Of a stretch of 64,000 bases of DNA, positions 43,490-56,040 are shown piece by piece. The stretch spans positions 34,440,393-34,504,392 of the forward strand of contig NC_092054.1 of the NCBI RefSeq assembly GCF_003086295.3. The letters are read 5' to 3'. A program made the position numbers and the translations under genes. The DNA is from Arachis hypogaea (Eukaryota; Streptophyta; Magnoliopsida; Fabales; Fabaceae). Positions within the stretch are counted from its first letter, which is position 1, and each line of letters starts with the position of its first letter. The notes beneath the pieces were generated by a model. That model did not search any database, was not told where the DNA came from, and saw only the letters and a list, made by a program, of their open reading frames with translations.

Positions 43490-46156
43490 ATGGAGGCTCT
43501 ATCAATAGATTGCACAACTGATGTGAATAATGAGTTTGAGTGGTCTTCAGAGGATGAAATAGACGATGTTGAAGGGTTAGAGTACGAAGACATTTTGGGA
43601 TTGACTGCTGGAGACATAATGAGGATGGTTTTCTGCAGTGATGATGGAGCTTATGAGTTTTACAGGGTGTTTGGTAAATTTCACGGATTTGGCATTCGAA
43701 AGGGTGATTGTGGTAAGGATGATGACGGAAGGTTGATTAGGAGGAGGTTTTTCTGTAATAAGGCAAGATTGAGGGAGCATAAACACTACAACCGAGTTGA
43801 TAGGTGGCAGGAGCACAAGCCTGAGACCCGCACAAATTGTGATGCAAAGTTATCAATTTACCTTGATAGCAACATCAGTGTTTGGAGGGTTAGGAAGGTG
43901 ATATTGGAGCATAATCATGATCTGAAACCGACAAGAATGGTGCATATGATACCAAATTTTAGGGAAATGACTGAATCAGCAAAGGCACAAATTCATGGGA
44001 TGCAGGCTCATGGAGTCCCGACATCTAAAATATTAGGGTATATGGCTGGCCAGGCGGGTGGTTATTCCTTCATGGGGTTCAGTAAGAAGAATGCATATAA
44101 CTATGTTAACCAGAGTAAGCATGCCAAGATAGTGGATGGGGATTCTAATGCCGCAATCGTATACCTAGAGGGAAAGGCAGTTGTAGGCCCAATGAGCATG
44201 TCAAGATACAATTTAACTAAGGATAACATGTTGGCAAACATGTTTTGGGCCGACGGAGGTAGCAGGACTGATTATCAGTTTTTTGGGGACGTTCTTGCAT
44301 TTGACTCAACGTATAAGAAGAATAAGTACAAAAGACCATTGGTGATATTTTCAGGTTCTAACAATCATAAACAGACCACAATTTTTGGATTTGGGCTAGT
44401 GCTAGATGAGAGCATTGGGTCGTACAAATGGCTTTTAGAAAATCTTCTAGAAGTGATGTGTAATAAGATGCCTTCGGTTGTTGTCACCGATGGTTGTGAC
44501 TCAATGAAAGCTGCCATAAAGTCATTTTTTTCGGAGGCAACCCATAGGTTATGCGCGTGGCATATGGAAAAATGTCACTGTGAATGTTAAAGATGCTGGG
44601 TTGCGTCAACTTTTCAAAAAGTGGTTGTATGCTGATATGGAGATCGAGGATTTTGAAGAAGAGTGGGCAGCAGCTATGGAGGAGCATGCTTTGCATGACA
44701 CCTTTTGGTTTAGGGAAACTTATAAGAAGAGAAGCATGTGGGCCAATGCATAGCTTCGCGACAAGTTCTGTGCTGGGTTTCGGACAACTTCTCGGAGTGA
44801 AGGGATCAACTCGAATGTTAAAAAATTTTTAAAGTCAAGACATAGCATCCTTGAGATGGTACAAAACCTTGAACTGCTTGTGTGAGAGTATCGGAATAAC
44901 GAACTACTTGCACAATTTAGATCAATAAATGGCGTTCTAGTGATGACTACTTGCCTAGACCCCCTTGAGAAGTTTGCTACGAGTGTTTATACGCAAGAGT
45001 TGTTTGCTGATGTGAAGAAAGAGATAGAAGGTGTTGGTGCCGTGAACTTCGTGGCAAAAGTGAGACGATCTACCACGATGGTGTACATGTTGGAGGAGTA
45101 TGGGGAGCCCAGAAGACACCTAATTGTGTTGTATGATAGGGTTTTAAGCAATCTTGTGTGTCCCTGCTATTTTTGGAACAAAAAAGAGTAACCATGCCGA
45201 CACATGTTCTTCGTGATGAAATATGAGCACCTAACAGAAATACCTGACCAGTTGGTGTTGAAAAGATGGAGGCAAGATGCGAAGTCATTGGAGCACTATG
45301 TTGAGGTTACAGACGATGGTAGTGAGAGGAGTATTTTACTTCGACATGGGGCACTCTATACTGCGTCACAATGGATGTTGTTTTTTGGGTCAAGAAAGTC
45401 GTCATTCTTCATAAAGGCGATGAATGGGATACATGCAATATGTGAGGATCTTGAAGCAAATTGCAAAGATTTTAGCGGTGCAAAGAAACAAATGAACGTG
45501 TCTCATATCAACGACCCGGTTGTCGTGAAAACGAAGGGAGCTCCTCGGGTGAAAAGGCAAAATGGTAAAAAACGACGGTGCGGCAAGTGTAGGAAACTCG
45601 GTCACAACAAAATACAGTGCCGGGGTCGGGGTGAGGACATGGCATCGAATCGTGAAGAGTAGTTACAAGAGGAGGGAGGGTCATCCCCAACAGAATTTGT
45701 GAGTCTTCTTTGCCTTCAACTTAATTTTATTATAGTAGTTGATTATAAACTTGGTTAGTTTTGTATGAAGTACATATATTAGGTGCGATGAATTATATTT
45801 GAATTGTGATTATTCATGGTGGACCATGCTTATGCAAGGGTTTTAGGGTTTATTCATATATTGTAATTGAAATTATCAAGCTTGCAGGTTCGATGTTCAG
45901 TATTAACTGCCTGTAAGAATGAGAGGGGTTGGGAATATTCACGTGGTCTGAATGCTGATGGCCACAGTGAGTTTGTCGACCAAGCTGCTGAGGAGAACAA
46001 TGGAGATCAATTGATGCAGGTACGCACAATCTATTCATAAATTGATTGTATTAACGTAGGTCGACTTAGTTTCTCACCTAACTCCATCTACAGATGATGA
46101 GCAAGATTAGTGCAATGAGTGCAAGGCTGGTAGACATGCTTGGACATCGTAGTTGA
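43490..46156 (+). pseudogene. FAR1-related / MULE transposase, frameshifted
   Basis: The first frame (43490-44590) has an acidic N-terminus, a FAR1-type zinc-binding domain (about residues 55-145: GFGIRKGDCG, FFCNKARLREH, LEHNHDLKPT), and the start of the MULE transposase core with Asp272 (AFDSTYKKNKYKRPLVIFSG) and Asp334 (VVTDGCDSMKAAI), then CAWHMEK. A one-base loss in the A-run near 44570 shifts the frame; sequence resumes as NVTVNVKDAGLRQLFKKWLY. Stops replace codons at about 44751, 44884, 45188 and 45660. A SWIM finger (C-x-C...PCRHMF, ~45160-45215) and a CCHC knuckle (CGKCRKLGHNKIQC, 45579-45620) follow. Small exons at 45888-46019 and 46094-46156 complete it. DNA-binding transposase family; this copy cannot make a full protein. 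Confidence 0.85.
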
Positions 46157-46688
46157 AAAAGATGGTAACGAAAGCATCGTTCTGATGAATCTAAGTGGAG
46201 GGCTGTTTGTTGTTGTGTTTCCAGAAACAATAGAATAGGTTGGACTAGTGAAACTTATTGCCTTGTATGAGCTATATTTCTTATTAGACAACCAGATTCC
46301 ACAAGTTATGAATTATGAATGTTTCCAGCCATATTTACTCTTTTTTTTTGTTGGTATTGACACTTGGCCTTTATTTCATGGTTATACATAGAAATGAGAA
46401 AAAAAAAAGGTTGGCCTTTATTCGGTTTACTCCAATATTTCATTGCATAAAATAATGTAATATTTTCCAATAATACAGACAGTGATTTATAAAATAGAGA
46501 TTTGACATTCACCATTGTGCCCGAAATGGTATAAAGTTTCCATTTGCATAACCAATAACTACACCAAAAAAATAGAAAGATGTCTTGGTAAAGTGAATAG
46601 CTTACGGCCCATGTATAACCAGATTTTAGGTCCATCACCACCTTCTTTACATGCTTATGTTGTGGGGCTGAAACAACAGCTTGGCCTT
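46157..46688. other. Intergenic gap between convergent genes
   Basis: 532 bases with shared 3' ends of the plus transposase gene and the minus Ulp1-like gene. AATGAATG-like AT-rich sequence; no separate feature. Confidence 0.5.
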
Positions 46689-49532
46689 TTAGTTCCTTCG
46701 GATGGCCTTTCTACGTCTCTTGTTGGACATTAGCATTTTGCTATCCCAGTATTTGATTGCTTTGTTGGCAACAGAATCCCTAAGTGGATTGTGTTCTCCC
46801 ATCACAAGGTCAATTGCTATAGTCATTCTAGTTATGTCATTGACTACTACGTTATAAAAATCCCATAGATCATACATTATCATCCATTGTGAGATCCAGA
46901 CACCACAATCCAATCTATGAAAGAAGAAGATAATCAATAATGATTTAACAAAAACAAACCAAACAAGTTAGCCAAATTTTGAAAAACATACCAAACAAGT
47001 TAGCCAAATTTTGAATAGGAGTACCCAGATTGTTGTGAAATGCATGGTTCATATACCCTGAATGTCGAGATTGATTTTTGTGACTTGCTCTTGTCAAAAT
47101 AAAATTTGTCCTTACTCAACGTGATGTCTAAAAATTTGGCCTGTTCAGAAAAATAGTAAATATGAGTTGTGGTTTGATGAGTCTAAATTGGCTGTGTGAA
47201 CTTGTAACCTGTGTGGGATAAAATACGGCTGGTTCCATTTACGATCTAATTAAAATATAGAAAAAAGGGAAAAAATCAAGAGTGTTACATCTACACATAC
47301 AACGGTAATCATTTGCTTCACCATGCGTTGGCGTTCGTCTTTGTCCTTCAAGGAATCCAAATAAACAAGATTACCCTCCAACATGTCAACTATCATAAGG
47401 TACCAATGACGCTCAATGTAAATTGGGACACAAATCTGAAAGACAATTCCAAATGAAATTAGAGATGCCATTAGAGAATAATTTGACAAAATTCTTAGAA
47501 GTTGGGATACACATACCTTGATAAGATTTTCTACCATACCCATGTACTTGGCCGCAATGTAGTCAAGGGTGGCTTTGCAGTGCAAATTTGGATCCAAAGC
47601 AATTTGCTTACAAGATAAATAATGTTACTAATTAATATCCGGTACATAGTGTGTGTTTGGATTACCATTTATAAAAGGGTGTTTGTATTAAATTGATTTA
47701 ACAAATTTATTGGTTTTGATAAAGAGTGAGCTGGTGTTAATATGATTTGTTTGATAATTTTATATCAAAATAGATTATAATAAAATAAATATTATTTAGA
47801 TTACATTATCCAAAATCACTTATGTATAAAAAGTAAAAAAAATGAATTTTTATTATTTATGACCACATTATTTAAACACTTTTTTACTGTATATTTTTGG
47901 GTTGAAAAGAACTCGATTTGTGTAGAGAAATTTAGTACTTTTTTATTGTCATAATTTTTACGGTACACTTTATTTAGTATTCTTTTTGTATTTGCTTTGG
48001 CATTTATAATCGCCTTGGTAATTTATATTATAGAAAAAAACAACGATAAATAAAGTGCAAACTAATTCAACATCACATATTGAAAACCATATAAAGACCG
48101 TAAAAAAATAAGAGTATTAAAAATATTTTTTTATAAAGTATGACAATAAAAAAAATAAATAAATACAAGGTAAGGGGTGAATTTACCGCAAAAGTTGTTG
48201 GTAGCCACCACATGCTGTCATTTCTACCAAATGAGACCATTCCAACCACCAAGTTCAGAACCTACAATGACAATTTAATTTCACGCAAGGATGGTTCTAC
48301 TAAGGCATAAAACAATACATATGGTTCGTGGTCGAAAACCCTTGGTAATACAATAGTAGTGGAAAAAAATACATACATCATCCACAAGCTCCAACCCTGG
48401 ACGCAATGTCCACAAGACCTCGCTGCTCCTAGAACAGTGATCATTATCCACCAATATTTCACTGCCATATGTAAGCCATAGCACTTTCTTTAGTTTACAA
48501 TGCAACTTTCTAAGGTCCAACTATAAACTTATACACAAGTTACAAATTTCGGAATAAACCTCATGTCCAAATCATTCCCAAAAATATAGCAAGCAACTGC
48601 TAGCTCAACACCAACAAATTGCATGCCCTTAGCGAGCCAGAATGCAAGATCCAAGTACTACCAACAATCATGGGAGAAAAAATAAAATAATCGAGCAATC
48701 CACACTTAAAGAGAAGTTTAAAAAAGAAATCTTATCATCTAACATTTACAACATACCTCGGGAATGGAGTCCATACATATGGGTGCTTCCGGCCGAAAGC
48801 GGGATGTGTCCTTTTCAAATTTCTTCAGGATGGTCTCAACGACTGGTTTGGTCGTAACCCTTCCTCGTGAGGTTGGATACTTGGTCACGTCCTTTTGTTG
48901 TGGTCCACATCCTTTTTTTTTGTCCATGGTTTCCCTTGGAATGAATTTGCATCTTGAACCTCTTCAGTCAGGTTTTTGTCTTTCTTTCCAGACCTATCTC
49001 CAACAAGATGGCTTGCAGTCAACACTTCAAGAACTTTACTATGTTGCACTATCAACTCAGTTAATGCTTGAATATGTTTAGTTTGGGTACTCAATATAGA
49101 CATCACCATTTCCTCCTTGCTCACCTTCTTGATATCATTCAGTACTTCGTTTATCTGGTCGTCCACTCCACTAACGTCGTCCTTGACCATTGTATGTATG
49201 TCCCTAAAACCTCGAGTAAATGACTTCGATCATTAGACTCAACAAGGTGAGATTCTAAACATGAATTAGTGTAAATAATGAATCAACCTACCTTAAAGTT
49301 TCAGCTTCTTTTGCTTCCTTCATTAGTCGTTGGCTTCCATTTCCATTGTCGTCGATTTTTGGGACTTCCATTTACCTTTTTCCAAGCTCTGAGAAGGTAT
49401 GAAAGCATGTTGTGTAAGATTAGATACCAGGCACACGAAATTTTCATAAGCCATCGCCTTCTCTGTGATGGATCTCTTTTGTTTCACTTGGCATAAGGCC
49501 CACATGATAAGGCCCAAAAATTTGAGATCCAT
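46689..49532 (-). CDS. Ulp1-like (C48) cysteine protease gene, multi-exon, MULE-carried
   Basis: Minus strand. Likely exons: 49532-49323 (MDLKFLGLIMWALCQVKQKR); 49190-48757 (coiled-coil region, then TTKPVVETILKKFEKDTSRF) with a one-base frameshift in the T-run near 48911; about 48656-48555 (LAFWLAKGMQFVGVELAVAC); 48520-48379 (SSEVLWTLRPGLELVDDV); 48262-48187 (LNLVVGMVSFGRNDSMWW); 47607-47517; 47437-47303 (IYIERHWYLMIVDMLEGN, catalytic His, then LVYLDSL with Asp); 47143-47010; and 46916-46689 (DCGVWISQWM, catalytic Cys). GT-AG borders are visible at most junctions. C48 proteases remove SUMO-like modifiers; in MULEs the role is unknown. The catalytic triad is intact, but the frameshift in the second exon makes the full product doubtful. 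Confidence 0.75.
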
Positions 49533-49705
49533 ATTGTTACAAATATAAAAAAGAGACGTTTTATTTTCATCAAAAATAATTAAATAACATTAACAATTTT
49601 AGCTACGCAGACTTATCCGACTTTTGACAAGACGTGTCACTGGCTCACTATCTACCTCTATTTTGTCTTTTTATCAGTCAAATCCATTCCTAATCCTTTC
49701 ATATT

Positions 49706-50040
49706 TAGGGTCCGTTTGGGAAATTCCAAAAGCTATTTTTTTTAGCTTTTAATTTATAAAAAGTTACATTAATAATGTTTGGTATAATTTTTTAGATAAA
49801 CTTTTAACTTTTCAAAAAGTTATTTAAGAGCTTTTGAAAAAGTTAAAAAATGTGACTTCTCCTATTTTCAAAAGCTATTTTATCATTCCTATTTAATGCA
49901 CAACTTTAAAACAAGGACTTCTATAATAACTTTCTAAACACAAAATAATTTATTTAAAAGTTGTTATTAATAAAAGTCCTTATATTTTAAACTCCTTTCT
50001 CAAAAGAACTTATTTAAAAAGTTTAGCCAAACTGGCCCTA
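49706..50040. mobile_element. MITE-like inverted-repeat element
   Basis: The left end TAGGGTCCGTTTGGGAAA and the inverted right end TAGGGCCAGTTTGGCTAAA bound 335 AT-rich bases. GGGTCCGTTTGG ends are common in hAT and Tourist MITEs. A clear target duplication was not found. Confidence 0.65.
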
Positions 50041-50426
50041 AATGATGTTATTAAATAGATTGTAGAGGAAGAAGTAAAGTACTCTTCTCTCATGGTGAAA
50101 ATAAAGTACTCTGCCTTAAATAAGAGATATATATAGTTGAATTAAGATTAGAGAAAAAAATAGAACTAAAAACGTGACTGGTGATTGAGATTGATAGGAG
50201 TTTTGGCAGTAAAAAGCTAGTTTTAGGGTGTGTTAGAGGTGGTTAGGAATAAAAAGTGGATGTCAAACATTTATTTGTTCTAATAAGTTGGAGAATAGAC
50301 TTAACCAGTCCAAATTCGTTTCCCGCTATCTAAACAAAAAACGCAACGATTTTAGTGGGTGGAATAATTTTTTTCTCCCTCCAATTTCAATTTTTGAACA
50401 TCATTTTATAATTTTGCGCACGAAAA

Positions 50427-50428
<2 letters not shown>

Positions 50429-50473
<45 letters not shown>
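50429..50473. repeat. (ATT)n microsatellite
   Basis: 15 ATT units. The flanking stretch 50041-51068 has no gene; the frame at 50288-50539 runs through the repeat and is an artefact. Confidence 0.95.
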
Positions 50474-50474
<1 letters not shown>

Positions 50475-51077
50475 GTATTAGTAATAAAAATTTAAAATTT
50501 AAATTTATTATTAACATAACAAATTTAATTTATTGTTAATATTTTAACTAATTACAAAATATTTAATTTAATATTTTTATATATTTCATGATTAATGATG
50601 ATATATTAAAAATAAATACAACTTACTACTTTAACAATAAACATATTATTATTAATACTAAAAAATTAAAAAAACATAAAATACATTATAATAAACTTAA
50701 AATTCTTCCTTGATATATACGTTACTATTAATGAAATATATTTTAATTATTTTAAATATTTTTTGTTATCTATTAAATATATAAAAAAATATTTGTTCTG
50801 ATGGTTACCTGAAACGGTGATTTGGGTTTGGATGTGAGATCCAGACTCCTTGTGAGACAACGTCTGCTTGTTCTTGAGCCGAGGTACTACCGTCCGAGTT
50901 CCTTGGGAGAAGATAGAGGATGGTACATGCAAGAGATTCCGATACTTAAGTTAGCAATGACTTTAGGCATATTTTTAGTAGATTGTAACCTAAAATACTG
51001 AAAATAAATAAAAACTATTACATTCATAATAAGTATATGTTTTACATTATTATTTTTTTGTAATAATAAAATAATTA

Positions 51078-51445
51078 GAGTAAAGGACAAATAGGTCCCT
51101 GACTTTTTTTTTTGCAGACATTTTCGTCCCCAAGGATTGAAAAATACATTCATGTCCCTGACCCTTCCAAAACGCGGACAAATTTACCCTCCATTGAAGT
51201 GACTCCGTTGGACTCAACGGAAAACGCTGACGTGGCTCCCGTGGCGCTGACCTAGCCGTTACAGGAGCACACGTGGCATGTAACTTTTTAAAACAGGACA
51301 TATTAATCCTCTCACACCAAAACGTGTAGCTTTTTAAAATAGGACATATTAGTCCTCCCACCCCAAAACGATGTCGTTTCACCCGAACCCCCAATCTTTC
51401 ACATTTATGAGCCCTAATCCTTCCAGTGAAGTGGGTCACTGTCCT
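51078..51445 (+). repeat. Left terminal inverted repeat of the Pack-MULE
   Basis: ~370 bases, GC-richer than the surroundings, with a CACGTGGC and ACGTGG-type segment; inverse of 53428-53806. Confidence 0.9.
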
Positions 51446-51590
51446 CAAGTGTTCTTAAGTGTTTTGCAGTGAGTGCAACACCTGATTTGAAATTTGTTTC
51501 GAATTTCTTATCTTTAACCTAGGAGCACAATTAAAACAGTAAGAAAGAAAATCTCTTGTTTTCATCTCAGCATTTAGAAGTAACAACTAC

Positions 51591-53410
51591 CTTTCTTAGA
51601 ATATCTATGACTTCATTGTAGGAAAGCATTTCAGGAAAACCTGACGCAGTCTGCTGAAGACGAGTGAAGCAGGCGTTTCAATTCTTTTGGCAATAAACTT
51701 CATATCTTCATGGCATGTTTCCAAAACATACATAATGAGGTGATTGAAATAGTCACTAGCACAATTCATGGCATCCTGCAAGCACCACAAAGTACAATGT
51801 GCTATTAAATGACAAAAGAAGCCTCCAAATCAGAATATAAGAAGGAATTAGAAGTTTACAACTATTAATTAAAGGGACTATGACTTGAGAACTTTGTATA
51901 TTAATTTAAATATGTAAAACTGCACTAATTTGATGCACAAGTATAATAAATTTTTGTCATATTTAATTAAATTAAGGTTTCTTAATGAGCAACTTCCATT
52001 TTTTTTATTTTCAATATCATTCTGAGAAATTTGCTATATATATAATTTTTTGTGGCTGTTCAGAAGATAAAATTCAATTCTGTAAAGAAAAAATATAGAA
52101 ATTCTCTGCTTGTTCATATTTAATCATAATCCAACCATTGTTTTTGCTTGTCTCAATTTTCCCTATTATTAACTTTGGAGATACAGCATATATAAATTAT
52201 TTCTACTCTAACAAATTTCATTGGGCTGGATCAGCAACTTAGAAGGATGGCTAATAATTCTGTATATATAAGTAATACTGCATTCTATGGATTCAGATAT
52301 TGAAATGTTAAATAGATAAATGGTATGCAATAAACTGAGTATATTATAAAGCAGTGATATAGAGAGGAAAAAATGTTACTCGCAGCTGCGAAAAAGCCAT
52401 TTCAACCTCAACCATCCACATTTCTAAAGCATACTTGGCCGAATATGTTTTATCTGCCTGGAATCTTGGTCCAAATAAGTAGACATTTCCAAGAGCACAT
52501 GCATAACTCTCTAGATGCAAGCGACCGGAGACAGTCAAGAACAAATCTCTAGAAGCATCAACCACCTCATCCTTCGATGATAAGGATTTTAAATTTTTCT
52601 TCTCTATGGCTTCCAACTGTGATACCAGTTCATTTGTTTTTCGCAGATCTTGAACTGCAGCAGCCAGAGCTTCCCTATTGCCCTCAGTCCTTTTCAAAGT
52701 TTCAACTATATTGCTCTTCTCTTTAGCAGCTGCCTTCACAATATCAAGGCTAACACCATCAGTCTCATGGATAGTACTAAGCTTATGCTTGTCAGGTTTC
52801 TGTTCCAGGCCGGCCACCTGGAACAATTTGCCAAATTCTTCGTAGTCTGTGGTGGTTATAATTGGTATTTGCACATCAAGAAATCCTTGACCATTGAAAA
52901 ATGAGTGGGTTGCAAACGACAGAGTATTGCGAATACGCATGACAGTTGCCACCTACATGTCATTTAGTGAAAAAAAAACAAATTTAGTCTTAACTTCTCA
53001 TCATTTTTTAAGAAATAAATATATGATTGTCATTCCTATAATTAGGATGCAATGAGCAACCATCAATTTTATTTTATGGTTAAGATGATAAGGTTCTATA
53101 CAAATTGAGTTAATTCAACCAACTACCCATGTCACCTGTCAAGAAATCTAAGCTAACTATGGATAATCAAAATTAATAGAATGAGTAAATATCAAAGTAA
53201 TTATGAATTTTACCGTTGTTGTACGCGGTCAAAATTGGAAAAAGTCCCTTAACATCTCCAGTGGAACTCTCTTCTTTGATAATGGATTCTTGTCAACATC
53301 TACTATCCCAATGTGAAGAACTTTGTCAGCTTTGAGCTCAATAACATGCTTTCCTTCTGTTGCTGGTCTTTCTATTTGACCTTCGACTAGTATACAGGTT
53401 CCAGTAGGTG
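51591..53410 (-). pseudogene. NS2: Captured fragment of cytoplasmic asparaginyl-tRNA synthetase
   Basis: Three consecutive exons with their introns on the minus strand. Exon a (about 53410-53214): ILVEGQIERPATEGKHVIEL and then NPLSKKRVPLEMLRDF, with a TGA where an Arg codon is expected, ending PRTTT. Exon b (52952-52380): VATVMRIRNTLSFATHSFFN, the plant NS2-specific insert (AAAKEKSNIVETLKRTEGNR), LTVSGRLHLESYACALGNVY and VEVEMAFSQL. Exon c (51776-51591): DAMNCASDYFNHLIMYVLET, then a frameshift after AKRIE and continuation as LQQTASGFPEMLSYNEV. The enzyme charges tRNA-Asn, but anticodon-binding and class II motif 3 parts are absent here. The presence of introns shows DNA-level capture rather than retroposition. 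Confidence 0.88.
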
Positions 53411-53427
53411 GTTGAGGTTAGAGGTGG

Positions 53428-53806
53428 CTGAGGACAGCGACCCACTTCACCGTTTATGTGGAAGGATTAGGGCTCATAAATGTGAAAGATTGGGGGTTTG
53501 GGTGAAACGACGTCGTTTTGGGATGGGAGGACTAATATGTCCTGTTTTGAAAAGCTACACTTTTGATGTGAGAGGACTAATATGTGCTGTTTTAAAATGC
53601 TACATGCCACGTGTGCTCCCGTAACGGCCAGGTCAGCGTCACGGGAGCCACGTCAGCGTTTTCCATTGAGTCCAACGGAGTCACTTCAATGGAGGGGTAA
53701 ATTTGTCCGCGTTTTGAAAGGGTCAGGGACATGAATGTATTTTCCAATTCTTAGAGACGAAAATGTCCGCAGAAAAAAAGGTTAGGGACCTATTTGTTCT
53801 TTACTC
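53428..53806 (-). repeat. Right terminal inverted repeat of the Pack-MULE
   Basis: Inverse of 51078-51445, followed by the 9-bp duplication. Confidence 0.9.
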
Positions 53807-53886
53807 AAATAATTATTAACGAATATTTTAATCAATTGAATTACAACATATGTTATTTTAATCAAATGAATTACAATATATATTCT

Positions 53887-56040
53887 ACACACTTATCAAT
53901 AAATTCTAAATTCTAAATTCTAAATTTAAGACCATAAATCATAAGGCCTTAACCATAATGTATAAGTTAAGTAGAATTTTTTTTTCTTTACATATATTTA
54001 GACTATTATGTATAAGAATTAAAATAAAAAAATCAATAAAATTTTAATTAGGAAGTTTATTTCTTTTAGTCAATGCCAATTAGTTGGTTCGTTAACTATA
54101 TTTTGGTGATTAACTAGTTGGCTAGTTTTTAAAAAGATAAAAACTCACGTATAGTTATTTTTATGTAAAGTTATAACTTGAGAATCGTTAAAAGATTTGA
54201 CAAGTTTGACTAATTCATCATTTAACGATTTTTAATTGTTAATTTTACATGAAGACAACTACTTATAAATCTTCACATTTAATAAATATATTATCACTAC
54301 TTATTTATTTTTATTTAAATTTTGATGTTAAATCAAATTTAACAAGACAAATATATAGTTAAATTTAATAAAATAAATATTTTGACATAAATCTCAAAAA
54401 AGTGATTTATAATATATTATGGAGACAAAGAAAATAAAACAAAGAGGGCGTATATTATTAGGAAGTTAATTTCTTTTAGTCAATAAAATAAAAAAATCAA
54501 TAAAATTTTAATTAGGAAGTTAATTTCTTTTAGTCAATGCCAATTAACTTTTTCAAAATAATTTTGTTTATTTTATATTTTAAATCTTAAACCTTCTAAA
54601 AGTAGAATTTTTACAATTAAAAAACAACATTAGGAAATGTCGATAGTTAAAAGTTAGTTCGTTAACTATATTTTGGTGATTAATTAGTTGGCTAATTTTT
54701 AAAAAGATAAAAACCCACGTATAATTATTTTTATGTAAACTTACAATTTGAGAATTGTTAGAAGATTTGACAAGTTTGACTAAATCATCATTTAACGGTT
54801 TTTAACTGTTAATTTCACATAAAGACAACTACTTATAAGTCTTTACTTTTAATAAATATTTTATCACTACTTATTCATTTTTATTTAAATTTTGATATTA
54901 AATCAAATTTAACAAGACAAACATATGTTAAATTTAATAAAATAAATATTTTAACATAAACCTCAAAAAAGTCATTTATAATTTATTATGGAGACAAATA
55001 AAATAAATCAAATAGGGCATATATATATATATATATAATCTTTTACAATTTCAGTGGAGATAAGTACTTCGCTTTCGGTAAATGTTGATCTGCCCCTATT
55101 CTCAACCCTAAATTCTAAACCCTCAAAATTATTAAATTTTAAATCCTTCAAATCCTACCTTCCAAACTATAACCTTGTAAATCTTAAACATTAAGTTTCA
55201 CCTGATAGATCCTAAACGATATTCTTAACTTCTAATCATTAAACTCTACACACTCATCAATAAGTAAATTCTAAATTCTAAATCTAAGACCGTAAATCAT
55301 AAACCCTTAACTATGTATAAGCTAAGTAGAATTTTTTTTTTACATATATTTAAAATATTATGTATAAGAGTTAAAATAAAAAAATCAATAAAATTTTAAT
55401 TAGGAAGTTTATTCCTTTTAATCAATGTCAATTAACTTTTCTAAAATAGTTTTCTTCATTTTATATTTAAATCTTATACTTTCCAAAAGTAGAATTTTTA
55501 CAATTAAAAAACAACATTGGTTAATGTAGATAGTTAAAAGTTGGTTCGTTAACTATATTTTTTTGCTAATTAATAGATATATAATATTTTTTTATTTCAA
55601 CCAATATTTGAAAAATACTAATAATTTTACTTATGTCTGGAAAATTATATTTTAGTTTGATGATTAACTAGTTGGCTAGTTTTTAAAAAGATCAAAATTC
55701 ATGTGTAGTTATTTTTATATAAATTTACAATTTGAGAATCGTTAGAAGATTTAACAAGTTTGACTAAATCATCATTTAACAATTTTTAACGGTTAATTTC
55801 ACATGAACACAACTACTTATAAGATTTCACTTTTAATAAATATATTATCACTACTTATTCATTTTTATTTAAATTTTGATATTAAATCAAATTTAACAAG
55901 ACAAATATATGGTTAAATTTAATAAAATAAATATTTTAACATAAACCTCAAAAAAGTCATTTATAATTTATTATTGAGACAAACAAAATAAAACAGAGGC
56001 ATATATATAATATTCTTTTACAATTTCAGTGGAGGCAAGT
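53887..56040 (+). repeat. Field of long imperfect tandem repeats
   Basis: At least three related copies. Units share AAATCAATAAAATTTTAATT, GTTCGTTAACTATATTTTGG, GACAAGTTTGACTAA and TTAAATCAAATTTAACAAGA in the same order (about 53990-54460, 54490-55020 and 55375-56000). A longer period is visible: the ACACTCATCAATAA start at 53888 and 55246, and the TTTTACAATTTCAGTGGAG motif at 55041 and 56010. No coding capacity. Confidence 0.85.

Larger units (their letters stand above)
51078..53806. mobile_element. Pack-MULE, 2.73 kb, with captured host exons
   Basis: Perfect 9-bp duplication AAATAATTA at 51069-51077 and 53807-53815. Ends GAGTAAAGGACAAATAGGTC and, inverted, GAGTAAAGAACAAATAGGTC. The terminal inverted repeats run ~370 bases (51078-51445 and 53428-53806) and match along their length. 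The inside is almost entirely a piece of an asparaginyl-tRNA synthetase gene with introns. No transposase. The frames at 51050-51448 and 53412-53624 are translations of the inverted repeats. Confidence 0.93.

Noticed and set aside
51050..51448. 132-codon minus-strand frame
   Set aside because: It coincides with the Pack-MULE inverted repeat, and the same peptide pattern is found in the opposite repeat at 53412-53624.
51591..53410. Functional asparaginyl-tRNA synthetase gene
   Set aside because: It is bounded by transposon inverted repeats, lacks most catalytic exons, and has a stop and a frameshift.
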